In this document: positions 12,201 to 23,934 of the stretch, one piece after another | How positions within the stretch are numbered: the stretch's first letter is position 1 | Layout: each line of letters begins with the position of its first letter | Origin: Monarcha castaneiventris obscurior | Lineage: Eukaryota > Chordata > Aves > Passeriformes > Monarchidae | Assembly (NCBI GenBank): GCA_026261815.1 | Contig: JAMPIT010000174.1 | Coordinates: forward strand, 5,456,001-5,520,000 | Length of the DNA stretch: 64,000 nucleotides | Direction of reading: 5' to 3' | The notes under the pieces: model-generated | Told to the model about the DNA's origin: nothing | Databases searched by the model: none | What the model saw: only the letters and a program-made list of their open reading frames with translations | Program-made: the position numbers and the translations under genes

Positions 12201-15200
12201 TCTTTACCTTTCAAACCAGCCTTAAAATTTCTTATCAAACAGGGTGAGGGTTTTTTCCTGAATTTGGTGAAAGTACATAGGTGGTCCAATGCAGTAAGGT
12301 TTTCTGTGTTATTTTGTAAGAAATAGCCTTTACCCAAGGATCATGGAAGAGAGAGTTTCCATTTGCAGAGAACACATCTCTGACATGAGATGTGTCACCT
12401 GGAGAGTTGAAATCCATCAGCTGAAGGTAGAGGACCATCCCCCAGGTAATCACTGCAGGTGATGTGTGCTGAGGGAGAAACTGTGGGCTTTTAGCCACAA
12501 TGATCAAGGATGGGCAAAGTTTGTCAGAGGCACTGCCTATGTTAGACAGAGTCAGGAAAGATGGACGTGCTTTTGGGTACATCAGATCTCTCCTTAAAAC
12601 GTGTTTGTATAACCTGTGTGACTGTCTTTTGTGGGGAGAGAGATTGTATGACGTAGACTCATATTTGTCAAGCAGAAAATACTGCACAGAAGAAGACTGA
12701 AAGGTAGGAATGAAAAAAACCACAGAGGTGGCAATGCAATAGGTTGTGTGTGCAGGAGGCAATGGAGGAAAGCGTAGGAGAACAGAGCCACTCCAGGAAG
12801 GTTACTGGGAGTTACAAAGAGGACATGAGTTACCCTAGAAAGCTTGTGCAGAAAAGCCTGTGACATTTTTTCTGAAGAAATTCTTGAAATGAGGTAGGGG
12901 AAGGGCAGAAAGGAAGGTACCACTCTGGAGCTCAGCACTTAAAGATAAAACCTAGTGTGAAGGGAGGCCAGGGAAAGCATTTGGTAAGAGTCTCCTCATT
13001 TCTCTGTCACAAAGGCAGATAGAATCAAGGAACAGGAAAAATCAAAAGGACTGAAGTGAACCATTGGCAGATATCAGTGAAGGAAGGGTAGGGAAGGGAA
13101 GCTGCTTCCATGTTGGCAGAAAGGGAGGAGTCCTCTTTGGGTCCTCTGGGGTACCTGGAAATTGACTGAGTAACAAGTGGGGTGCTACAAGATGGCAGAC
13201 AGGGAGCACCCTGTCAGGAAGGAGCTGCCTGACCACACCTAATATAAATACAGGCTATTTTCATTCTTGATGGGTTTAAGTCTTAGGATGTGCTGCAGGT
13301 GCAGCAGCTCTGCCCTGAAGATATAGGAGGCTGCAGCTGTCTTGACCTTCCTGTACCATCCTTCTCTTTCTTGCATGCCAGAATTATCCCCTCTCCTGCA
13401 CTGTGGGTCCTCAGCCCAGCTCCAATCATCCTCCTTATCAATTGCACCTGCCTGATAACTGGGACACAACTCAAGATAAGGACTTAGCAGTCACCTGCAA
13501 AGGTGTGTTTCTGGAAGCAGAGACACTAATGAGCTCTGTGGAGAGAGTGTGCTGGGAGAGGCACTGGCAGGGAGGGAGAAGAGCAAAGGGTGAGCACTTC
13601 GTCTGAGGAAGAAACAGCTTGGGAGACTATCGGACTAAAGCAGTGAGGAAACTAAGGGCATAGAAAACTCAGGGGGAAAGTGAATGTGGGAGGATGGAGC
13701 CAAGGATGGTTGAAAATAGCACTATTGTACAGCTAATATGGCACTCCACTGGCATTTTAAACCTGCTGCCTTTGAAAACACTTCTGAGTTTTGAAAAACA
13801 AGCTTTGCATTTAATTGTTCTAATTGCTACTGACCATCCAGGACTGCTGTCATTTTGTCCAGCAACCCCCAATTTCTTCACTGCTGGTCTACTGGTTGCA
13901 ACCAAGTCTTCAGCATATTGCTCTTTGCAGCCATGTCTGATGTAAATATTGGTGTATCCCCAGTTATACCTTGGTTTCTCTGGAAGGGAGATGGTTTTTT
14001 AGCTTGCATCAGCATAGTGACTAGCACACTAAATCCATGTGATAATGATGTGTCATGGTTTAGCATAGCTGGGAGTTGTAGTTAAAGAAGGCTCCATCAG
14101 CCAGGAAATTAGAGGTAAATTAAAACTCTTTTCACAAGCAAATTGTACAATGTGGAATTTGGGCATGGGCTAACTTGACAGCCATTTCTTTTCAAGTTTC
14201 TGGAGACCTGCCAGTTTTTCAACCCTGTGGCTGTTCAAAGTACTGTGTTAGTCTGTGTACAAATGCCACATGTGAGACAGGACCAAGTGGCAGCAAACCT
14301 GCTGGGGCTTTGAACCTCCTGGCACTTGTAATGGATGTGAGAAAAAGAAGGAAGGAACAATAAATAAAAGAATAAAGGAAAGAGAAGTACAAAGCAAAGG
14401 ACATCTGTGCATTTTGATAACAATTCTTCAGTAGCACAGCACCATAGAAGAATGTTGCCTGGCTAACGTAGAGCAGTTACTTGCTGTGCTGGAGCCATTT
14501 CCTAGATTTTTTTTTTTTTTTAATACCAAGTTTTGTCTTTGAAATATGGAAGGAATGGATTTCTTCGTCTTTCTCCCCCTCCTCCCTCGCCTTTATCCTC
14601 CCACTTCCAAGTAAGGATGTAAGTGAGGTTCCCTTTCATCTCCAGTGTAAATTTATTCATCAACATTTTAAAATGGCTTATTGTCAGTTCTTGTTTCAGA
14701 GTTTACTTTTACCTTCAATAACTCTTGTGTCCTTAGTGCTCACCCCTATCTGTTTCTGGAGAAAAGCCAGCTTGCCTCTCCAGGGAAGCTTTGCCGGAGC
14801 TGGCTGTCCCAGCCCTGCTTTTCTCCTCTCTTTCCATCTAACAGACTCTCCATTTTCCTGCTTCCTACAGAAGATGACCTCTAATGCTCAGAGGACTCTC
14901 TGCCTGTGGTAATGTGATCTGGTGACAGCAGCAGAAAAAGGTGTCAGCAGTCTTGGATTGTGTTCCCCATCCAGTTATTGAATGCTGCAAGAGCTGGGGA
15001 AGGACATTTATCTTTGTTTCCCTGCAGGCTCCAGTAATAGTCACACATCTCTGTTTTACAGTAAAATTGCTTATACTGTGCCAAATTAATTATTAATACA
15101 CACATTACTGTATTTTCAGTATCCTGTAGCAATGAAAACAGATGTGCCACTTGCTGCCCTTTAGCTTGTGGCATGGCTTGCAGTCCTTTTGGATATACCT

Positions 15201-16420
15201 GCATGGTACCCCCACCTCCCAGGTTTACACTCTGTGTTTCCAGGCACCCAGGTGTTACCACCATGGTAAAGCAGCTCTCACATATCCCTGACTTTTTTGA
15301 TTGCATGTTTTCTGCTATTTTTTCTGAAACGATTTTCGGGACTTGCTGAAATGTGAGTAATGTAACTGGGAAGTGATGATTGAAGTGAGAGACTCTCATT
15401 TAGAAGGAATGTTGGTCATGATTGATTACAGCTGCACACGTCATGCCCTTGCCTGACACTTTCTCCCCGTGTAGGGGGAGAGTTGATGGTGGTAATGCCC
15501 AGGTCTGTTGAGCATACATGCCTTAGACCTATATACATACCTTGAAGGTTGTTAAAAGGTTTTTCTGGGTTTATTTCATCCACAGCATTGAGAATGTGTG
15601 GTACCACCTACAGTGTGATGTACCTATCACATCACTCATAAAAGCCTTAATGACCTTGTTATGATCTTCAGCCTAATATGGACACATAGCTTTCCACTTC
15701 AGCATGGGTTTATGTCTGAGTTATTATTTCCAGTCGGTGTGGTTTGGCCAAACTACACGTTTTGGGGTACAATCTCAGCTTTTGTTTCTTTTTGCTGCAT
15801 TAATTATCTGTGGCACTGGAAAAGGGTTACAGGAACCTGCTGAAACCTGGGTATGGGGTGTGTAGGATGAAGAGGTGCTGCATGTGTCTGCTTCGGTTCC
15901 CACATAACTCCTACCTTAACTCGGAACAGCTCTCATCTCTTGGGGAGGCTTCTTCTCCGTCTCCCACCCACTCTCTCCTTACGGCCTGCAGGTGCTGGGC
16001 TGTAGCTTTTCTCCTATTTTTGGCTGAACAGCTGAATTAGCACATTTTTAATGGATGCCTTTTTCAGCACTTATGAAAATAGTTTAGAATTTTGATAATT
16101 CTCCATTACTCCATAAAATGCATAAAAATAGTTTGCTTAAATGTGATAGCAGTTCTTTAGGTTTATTATCGTTACTAGTTTAGAGACCATGGCTCCATTG
16201 TAGAAGGAGTTATTTAGATATAGCAGCCTTAGTGAGCTTTTGCTCACTTAAGTTTTGTGCTTTTCCAGACAAATTGAAATTATGTGATTCTCATTTTTGA
16301 TACAGCACAGAGAAATTTATTTCAGATCTGCACTTTTTATTTTCAATAGCATAGGGTGTCATGGAATAAGTAAAGCACCTTTCTTCCGTTGGTATTACAG
16401 ACCCCAGTCATCTACGAATA
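9300..16420. other. Intergenic DNA, no gene recognised
   Basis: AT-rich non-coding sequence right of the CpG island. Nothing with a recognisable protein domain was seen on either strand. The only compositional feature is a pyrimidine-rich stretch at about 10730-11110, listed separately. Short open frames here (for example 14481-14912 +) are phenylalanine/leucine/serine-rich, as expected from T/C-rich DNA. Confidence 0.45.
10730..11110 (+). repeat. Pyrimidine-rich (T/C) tract, imperfect
   Basis: About 380 bases in which the plus strand is dominated by T and C, with clusters such as 'ctttttttcttcttatgacc' and many tct/ctc words, but no fixed repeat unit. It explains the serine/leucine/phenylalanine-rich open frames crossing it on the plus strand. 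It may be a decayed simple repeat. Confidence 0.6.
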
Positions 16421-16423
16421 CAG

Positions 16424-16490
16424 AACCACAGAATATTCCAAGCTGGAAGGGACCCACAAGGATCATCTCCTACAGGTTTCTCTGAAACCC
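16424..16490 (-). repeat. CR1 LINE tail fragment
   Basis: A very short terminal piece of CR1 in the minus orientation. It begins with the 'accacagaat' end repeat, then 'ccaagctggaagggacc' and 'ggatcatctcctacag', the mirror of the usual CR1 3' end. Only about 65 bases remain. Confidence 0.75.
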
Positions 16491-16624
16491 TGGCACTCTG
16501 TGGGAAAGTTGACTGGAGTGTAATTGTAGCAAATGCTGCTACTGGGTGTACCATATACATTTAACAGGTGTTGATCCATGGAAAACGTCATTTCTCCTTT
16601 TTGTATTTATTGGATGCTGTTGGA

Positions 16625-17078
16625 TACTGTTGGATACTTTGATTCAGGAGTCCTCTGCACTCCCTTGGAGGAGAGAAGCCTGAGGGTAAAAGGACTCAGA
16701 GATAAGAAACCTCTCTCTCTAGGTTACAGTGACAGACTGAACCACCCCCAGCGTGCCTTGTTTCTCTATGGTAATACCTTGTATCCAGTCGGTAAATTGG
16801 ATTCTACCCCACCCCCTGCCTTTCCCATAAAAGGCCCTGGATCTGCCCTGAATCAGGGAGCTGCTGTCCCTGGCCTTCCCTTCCCAGGGACTGCTGGACA
16901 ATACAGCTGCCTCTGTGGCACTGCCACACACGGCTCCTGTCTCTCTGTCCCCGAGTTTGCCTCGGGTGATCTCACAAGAGCTGAATCACAAGAGCTGGAA
17001 TCACTTGTAGCTGAGAAATCGCTGCACTTGCTGAGATCACCGCTGTCCAGGGAGGCTGCCTGTGCCCCCTAGAAGAGT
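16625..17078 (+). mobile_element. Probable solo LTR of an endogenous retrovirus
   Basis: The stretch has the layout of a retroviral long terminal repeat in the plus orientation. A U3-like part starts near a doubled 'ttggatactgttggatac' sequence, a TATA-like 'cccataaaagg' lies near 16826, and a weak polyadenylation-like 'caataca' lies near 16899. A U5-like part follows and ends near 17078. No gag, pol or env frame is attached, so it would be a solo LTR. Exact ends and target-site duplications could not be fixed. A 164-codon open frame (16578-17072) crosses it and is taken as chance. Confidence 0.4.
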
Positions 17079-18003
17079 GGTTCTTTGCAGGATACTCTTT
17101 CTAGAAGGTCGTAAACCAGCATCAGTCCTCCTTGTGATATCCCAAAGCAAGCACACAATGAGTAGTCTTGCAAAGAGCAGATTATAAAGCTTTCTAAAGT
17201 ACTCGTTTATTAACAGTAACAAAACCTTGATAAAATATGAAGTCTGATTTTTATAAAGTACTGAGCCTTTTGGATTCCAGTGGAAATCAATGTCAGCTGC
17301 TGGTCCTAAGCATCTCTAAACATTGTACTTGTGGTTTCAGACCTGTGGTTTCAGACCTGTGTTTAATCCCCATTGACTTCCAACACTCTTTTAATCAGCA
17401 TGAGGACTGCAGTATTTAGTCTCCTGACAGTCATTCTTCTTGCAACATTGTCTCTCTGTTGCTCTATTTGACTCGTGGATAAGATTTTATTTCCTTTAAA
17501 ATTTCAATGTATCTTCTCTGCAGAGAGCTCTGGTCTAGGGTTCTGCTCCTTACTTTGTAGGTAATAATACATAATCTCTGATTGATACCCCTACAGCCAT
17601 GAGAAGTACTTGCAACTTGTGCAAAAGTAGCACAAGAAATTACAGCTGTTACTGGTGATTAAAAATGTGCTTTCCAAAAATCATAAATTGAAATTATAGA
17701 AAAGAACAGAAAAGATTCACGTAGGGAATATTCTGTACTGAACTCTCAAGCAATGAACTAGCACAAGCAAGGTAAGTATCAGTCAAAGAGCTCAGACACA
17801 GTGCTCTGTTCTGCTTATATTTGATCTAAAGAAATTTAAAGATCTGTGTGAACATTGTGTGTCTGTGTCAGGGACTGAGTTTGTAGCATTTCTGTCTTTG
17901 TAAGGGAGTAGGGGTCATCTTCAGTTTTAACCTATAGTCACAGTCCTCTGTTCACTTGAAAACTGCATGTGTATATCCAAGTTGGAAAGGTAGCCATTTA
18001 AAT

Positions 18004-18376
18004 TGATGCCTTTCCTAGTCTTAAAAATCAAGAGGCGAACACGGTTAGAAGGGGAAAAAGGGTTTTGCCTTGGTATTTATTGTAAGGATCCTTAGGTGCA
18101 CCACGAACAGGTCGAATACACTTCTGTGCACCTCACCATCACCCTTGCAAAGTCCCCCTCTCTTAGATTTGGTCTTACATTCCAGGTCTTATTAATTATC
18201 ATATCTATTAAATATTCCCCAATGAGAGGCTCAAATGAGCCCCCCCTCCCAAGGAACCTTCCCCTGGATGGTTCTATCTTAGTTTATAAAATGTGTTCTG
18301 GAGAGGACCTTGGGGTTTGGGCACCCTGGCACCTTAACTACGAAGCTTCTAAAATGTTTAGTCTCTTGGCTTAACA
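18004..18376 (-). mobile_element. Probable solo LTR (ERV-type), minus orientation
   Basis: On the minus strand the segment starts TGTTAAGCC near 18376, has a TATA-like TTTATAAAC near 18285 and a clear AATAAA polyadenylation signal near 18081. It ends with a CT-rich block (CCCCTTCTAACC) and ...GGCATCA near 18004. This order of TG start, TATA, AATAAA and CA end is that of an avian endogenous-retrovirus LTR. The length of about 370 bp also fits. There is no internal viral coding sequence, so recombination has probably left a single LTR. The bases immediately flanking the proposed ends do not form an obvious duplication, so the ends may be off by a few bases. Confidence 0.55.
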
Positions 18377-20320
18377 AACAAGTCCAAGAATGTAGGCAAA
18401 AAGCACCAAAAATACAGAAGTTGCAGAAAGGTATAACAGGGGTATAAAAGAAAAGACAAAAATCATTATGGCATCAAAATGAAAACTTTACAGGAACAGT
18501 GATATAAAGTGCAGCAGAGCATGTGGAAGTGGTGAGAGGGTCTTACTATTGATGCTGGATTACCTAAGAAGGAAACCTAGGATCCCAAAACTGTTTTCTG
18601 CACCCCTCCACCATTGGAAGAAATCAGGCATTTCAGATTAGTTTACCTTGTTCTAGGAAATTCTCCTCCTCTTTACTTCAAAGCAAATATTACCTCATCA
18701 TCACATGCTAGACAACATACCAAGGGAAAAATTCTTTCCAGACCAAAATATGACTGTCAGTTTTTGCACAAGGCAACATCACCAATGTCTCACGGTGACT
18801 CATCGTGCTTCTGTTCTGCTTTATACCTGAGGCAGAGCTTGCTACCAAATAATCACAAATATTGTTTGTTTTCTCAACTGTTACTATATAATGACACCTG
18901 ACAGATGAACAAATTCTTGTATAATAGTAGATGGCTATACATAATGAAAGGAAGGGGATTTGCAGTTTGCAGGAATTCTCTTTTCCAATAACAGTCATTT
19001 GTTGACACCTGGTAATTTGTAGGCTATATTTACCAGATCCTACAAGCATTTCAAAGCAGGTGAATCCATTAGAAAGCCTTTTCCTTGTGGTGGAAACATT
19101 CCCTAGTTTGTGCCCTTTGTGTTTCAAAGAAATGAAACAAAAAGCAGCAGCAAAATTCACTTTCTATTTCTTAGTATGTAAGAGTAAAGCCAAGTATTCT
19201 TTCTTTTATATGGTAGGAGAAAATGAGGAAAGGGGCAGTAATTGGACAGAACTAACAGGACATTCCTATTTAAGGGGTAGGACTATTGGCAGGTGCCCAT
19301 TGGCTCTCAATTACTCTAGCAAGGATTAAAGTAGAACATCAGAAGATTAACAAATATCAGAATTTCAGATATCGAAAAGATGAGAGCTTGAGTTTTTCCT
19401 ACAAATGTTTAATTTGTCACCAAAACCTCCTAAGAACAAAATGCTGATTCTAGATATGTAACTTTTATGGTTGACTAGGAAATTACAGAAAGGGCATGGG
19501 GATTTACAGTGGATGCCCCAGAGCTCATCATAACAAGGACAGCTTTCAAAAGGAAAAAGAAAGTAAAAAAAATCCAAGTGCTGTTTCCAGCCCTCCATGA
19601 GGAGAGGTCCAAAAGGCCAGCTCACGATCCTCCCATGGTCACCCATGCACACTGCTGGCACTGGTCCTACAGACTCAGCAGCAAGGCCAAAAATGAACAA
19701 AAATCCTGCAGGAGCTTTCCTGCTTGTCTCTCTCCATTGATATATCAAGCCTCAGGAAAAGAGACAGCATCAGGTTCCACGTGGGATTTCTCAGCAGGGC
19801 TCCTCTCCCATTTCAGATCTGAGAGACTGTGGTGATTTGTATCTTTGAATATGTTTTTCCGTTCACTTTCCTTTTAATGATGCTGAAGAAAGGAGTGTCA
19901 ACACAAAGGAAGATGTATCTGTCACTCTGCACCGCTCTGATTTCTGGCAGCAGTCAGGCTGCTGCTTGGAACTGGCTGGAAAAATTACTGTGGTTGGTTT
20001 TGTTGTTGGTTTTCTGAGGAAGGAAAAAACTGCCAGCAAAGATAACTGGTTTAACTCAGAGCATACAGAGCCATAAAGAAAAAAATGTTCCCAGATATTT
20101 TCCTCAAAAACCTGAAACCTTCCAAATGTGCTGCTTGAAAGGGCCTTCTCTTGCATGGCCATACCCTGTGTCTCAGGGACTTCAGTGGCTTGGACCTGGA
20201 GATAAACACCATCTTTTCTTAGGGGTCCATGTGGGAATCTCAGGCTGCAGTATCCCATGGGAAATGTCAATCAAGGGAACACAGCTTGTAAAGCCTGTTC
20301 TACCCAGTTTCCTTCTCCAA
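18377..20320. other. Intergenic DNA, nothing recognised
   Basis: AT-rich non-coding sequence between an LTR and a CR1 fragment. The longest open frames (150 codons on the minus strand at 18708-19160) show no domain or codon pattern I recognise. Confidence 0.4.
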
Positions 20321-20323
20321 AAG

Positions 20324-20525
20324 TCACAGAATGGATGAGGTTGGAGGTGCCTCTGGCAAACATCTAGTTCGGTCCATGCTCAGAGCAGGCTCAGCCACTG
20401 TGAGTTCCTCAGAGCCACGTCCAGTTAGATTTTGAGTATCTCCAAGGACAGAGATCCCACAACCTCTCTGAGCAACCTGTACCCAGCGCTTGGTCTGCCT
20501 CACAGCAGAGAAGTCAATCATGCTG
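20324..20525 (-). repeat. CR1 LINE, 3' fragment
   Basis: Minus-orientation CR1 tail. Reading on the plus strand it begins 'cacagaatggatgaggttgg', continues with 'gattttgagtatctccaagg' near 20431 and 'ctctgagcaacctgtaccca' near 20465. These are the reverse complements of the conserved CR1 3' blocks. It is about 200 bases and diverged. Confidence 0.85.
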
Positions 20526-22990
20526 GAAACACTTCCAAAACAAAAACTAATAATTGTTAACCTCTTCAGGTTCTCCCTCCAGCTCTCTCTCTTTTATTTT
20601 TTTTTTCCTTAAGGAAACAAAGATATGCAACTATTTTCATAAAAAGAAACCATTCTTTTAAAGGTTGTGTAGTGTTTCCTTCAACAAGCTCTCCACATGG
20701 ACACTTTGGGAATAATCCCACTGCTTCTGTCTTTATACCAGAGCAGCACCTGCTGTGGGTTGCATTGCACTGTTGACAGAAGGGTTGGTGATACTGCTGA
20801 CCATTATTAACATTATTTATTTAGCACCTGGCAAATGCACTCAGGCTCTGTGTGCTAGGCACTGCTCAAATAAACCACAAAGAACACAACCTGTTTTCAA
20901 AGAAGGTGTTATTTACCTGTTAAACAGTCAGCTGCCAAGAAATGGGTGGAGAGAAGCATAAGCTTTTGTGCTAATCTCTGAACTTCAGCATCATTGCTTC
21001 CTACACTGCAGCCATACATGGGAGAAGAGTGAGGTCCAGGCTGTGCTACCCAAGGGTATTAGCTGATGAAATGGACGGAGATATCCTGCAGATGTGACCT
21101 GTTCTGGAGCCATATAAAATCACTCTAGTGCCTGTTGGGCTCTCCATTCATTTTTTAAAAGCTGCACTAGAAGTGCACTTAAGAATTAATACATATTTTA
21201 GAAGGATCTACTTTTCAAAAAGCTTAAGAAATCCTCATTTGCATTTTTCAGTTGTGGTGTTTTTCAGTCAGGAAATGAGCTCAAAAGAAAAAGAAGCAAG
21301 TGCCCAGTTATTTCTTCTCGTAGAAAAATCATTTTCCATTGAAAAAACATGGGTTTGAGTCTACAAACAGAGCAGTAGGGGATTTCTTTTCCCAATACTG
21401 ATTCCCAAATAGAGAAAAGAAAGGAAGAAAATTTGTGATTTCACCAGAGGAAGAAAACATGATGTTTAAGGGGGCAGGTGTCAGTTTTGAAGGGTGTCCA
21501 GAACTTTTGGGGCAGTCCAGCACTTGTCCTTCCAAATGCCACCACTGGGAAGAATGCCAAGGAAAAATTAAGAAAGGACATGGAGTGGCAGAGTCAAAAA
21601 CTTAGCACATGAAAATCATGTCTTTGAAGAAGAAACTGCTTTTTCTGGAGCAGAAACTCAGCTCTAAGGACACTGGTGCTGACTTTGACTTCTAGCCAGG
21701 AGGGTGTTTCGGAGGGCTGTGGCAGAAACCCTGTCCCCTGCTCCATAACATCCTGAGTGATGCCGACTTGCCCTTGCAGCTGGGCATAGGCCTACTTGAA
21801 ATGGCCAGTGTTGTGCCTTGCCCAGTGGCTGCCAGACCATGTGGCTCCCAGAGCCCAGCCCTGGTGCCTCAGCGGGCAGAGCAGCCAGCAGTGGCCCTGG
21901 TGCTCGCTGCAGGCAGGAGGCAGCATCACATAGCCTGATTTGGAGCCACAGAGGTTTCTTGTGTGATTTGGAAGCAGGTGCTGGTGGGTGTGGGTGGGAA
22001 TGTAAATCCAGCCTCAGGATCAAAAATGTCTCCTCCCACAGGGAGCAACCAGGAACTTCGTATGCACTTGGTTGCAACAGTGCTGCTGTGTCTGGCTCTG
22101 ATTGCAGATGGAGAAACCAGACATCTCACTCTTTCCCAAGGAGGAGAGGCAGGGCTGAGCATTCAGCCGTTGCTTTGGCACAGGCACCATTTAGGTCCTT
22201 CTCTGATACTCTGAGTGTGCAGACCATATGTTACATCCGAGCTTTCTGTCTCCTGTTTACTTCTATCCATTTTCCCATGTGCCATCAGCCCTGAAGCTCT
22301 TTTTTCTCTACCAGTCTCTCTTGGCCGGCAGACTAATTCCTAGCTCATCTTCAAAGAGGATGCAGAGCAATAATACCCAAGCCCTGGGCTGATGCTGAAA
22401 GCTTATCCTCCAGCAAAACCTGGAGGAGCCTTGTCTTTCAAGGGAGCATTTGAAGTGTTCTCTAAAACACAAAACCATCTACCAGGTTGCAACACAGTTT
22501 TTCCCCTTGGCCCATGTAGTAAAGCGCATGTAAATTTGTGGTGTAGGGGAGGTACAGGGTTTTTTGGTGGGTTTACATACTGGTTTTTTGTTACTGCACT
22601 TCTGGATGAGAGCAGTCAGCTGCAGGTCATGGCTCTGCAGGTTGTGACCTAGTGAAGAAAATCTCAGAGGATCAGGCATCTTTGGTGTAAACTGTCCAGC
22701 AAAAGCAAAAAGCATCAAATAGCAGGAAACAATTTTTTCCATCAACATGTAACCCAAAAGCACTTTGCTTTTTGACTCCTATCCACATTTCTGTTTCTCT
22801 GCCAGGTGATTCCTGCCACCTCCTCTAGGCTTTTCTTCTCTCTGATATTTTTTGGTAGCAAATGTGAATACTGAGACATTCTTGTGGCTCAGCTAGCTAG
22901 CTTAAAACTCTATTATTTCTTATATTTCACTGTAAAACATGGTGTCAAACAATAGCCACAGAAATGCAAGTGCCCTCAAAATAAACTTCT
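20526..22990. other. Intergenic DNA upstream of the H2B gene
   Basis: No recognisable gene. Both strands carry only short open frames without domains. GC content rises locally at 21700-22200 without becoming a CpG island. Confidence 0.4.
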
Positions 22991-22996
22991 ACCAAC

Positions 22997-23068
22997 ATGC
23001 AAATAAAAAAGGTTTTATTAGAGATTGTAATAACCACATAAAATCATTTTAACCAGTCTCATATAAAG
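22997..23068 (+). promoter_or_regulatory. Candidate H2B promoter: octamer and TATA box
   Basis: A perfect ATGCAAAT octamer (the OCT1/POU-factor site characteristic of H2B promoters) lies at 22997-23004 and a TATAAAG box at 23062-23068, both upstream of the H2B coding start at 23497. The octamer is known from classical H2B genes, where it sits close to the TATA box. Here the gap is nearly 60 bases and the leader would be some 400 bases, much longer than in replication-dependent histone genes. That would fit a spliced or atypical 5' UTR. A chance octamer in AT-rich DNA is possible. Confidence 0.4.
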
Positions 23069-23451
23069 GTGGCTTCAGTGATACCTTGCAAGAGTCTTGG
23101 GCTCATTCCAGCAAGATTTGATTTAATCCATGCTGCAGTTAGTGTTTTCTTTAGAACTGCAAAGTTCTTCTCAGAAAGATGTTCAGGCTCCATCTCATAT
23201 TTACTGAGTAGATGCAACTAGGCCTGTGTTCAGAGATGTTGACAAGGCTGGGGTCATAGGAATTTAAGCAGAAAACAATCAAAAGCCATACACCAGCCAG
23301 AGAAGTTCTTGCTGGCATTTCAAAAATACTCACACAGGGTTATGGGGTATTTGTCTCAGATTCAGAGCTGTTGCTTGCCTCCAACTCAGACTCTCTCATC
23401 TTGCAGTACAATTATTCTGTAGAAGGTCAAAAAAGAATTAGATTTTTCTGA

Positions 23452-23934
<483 letters not shown>

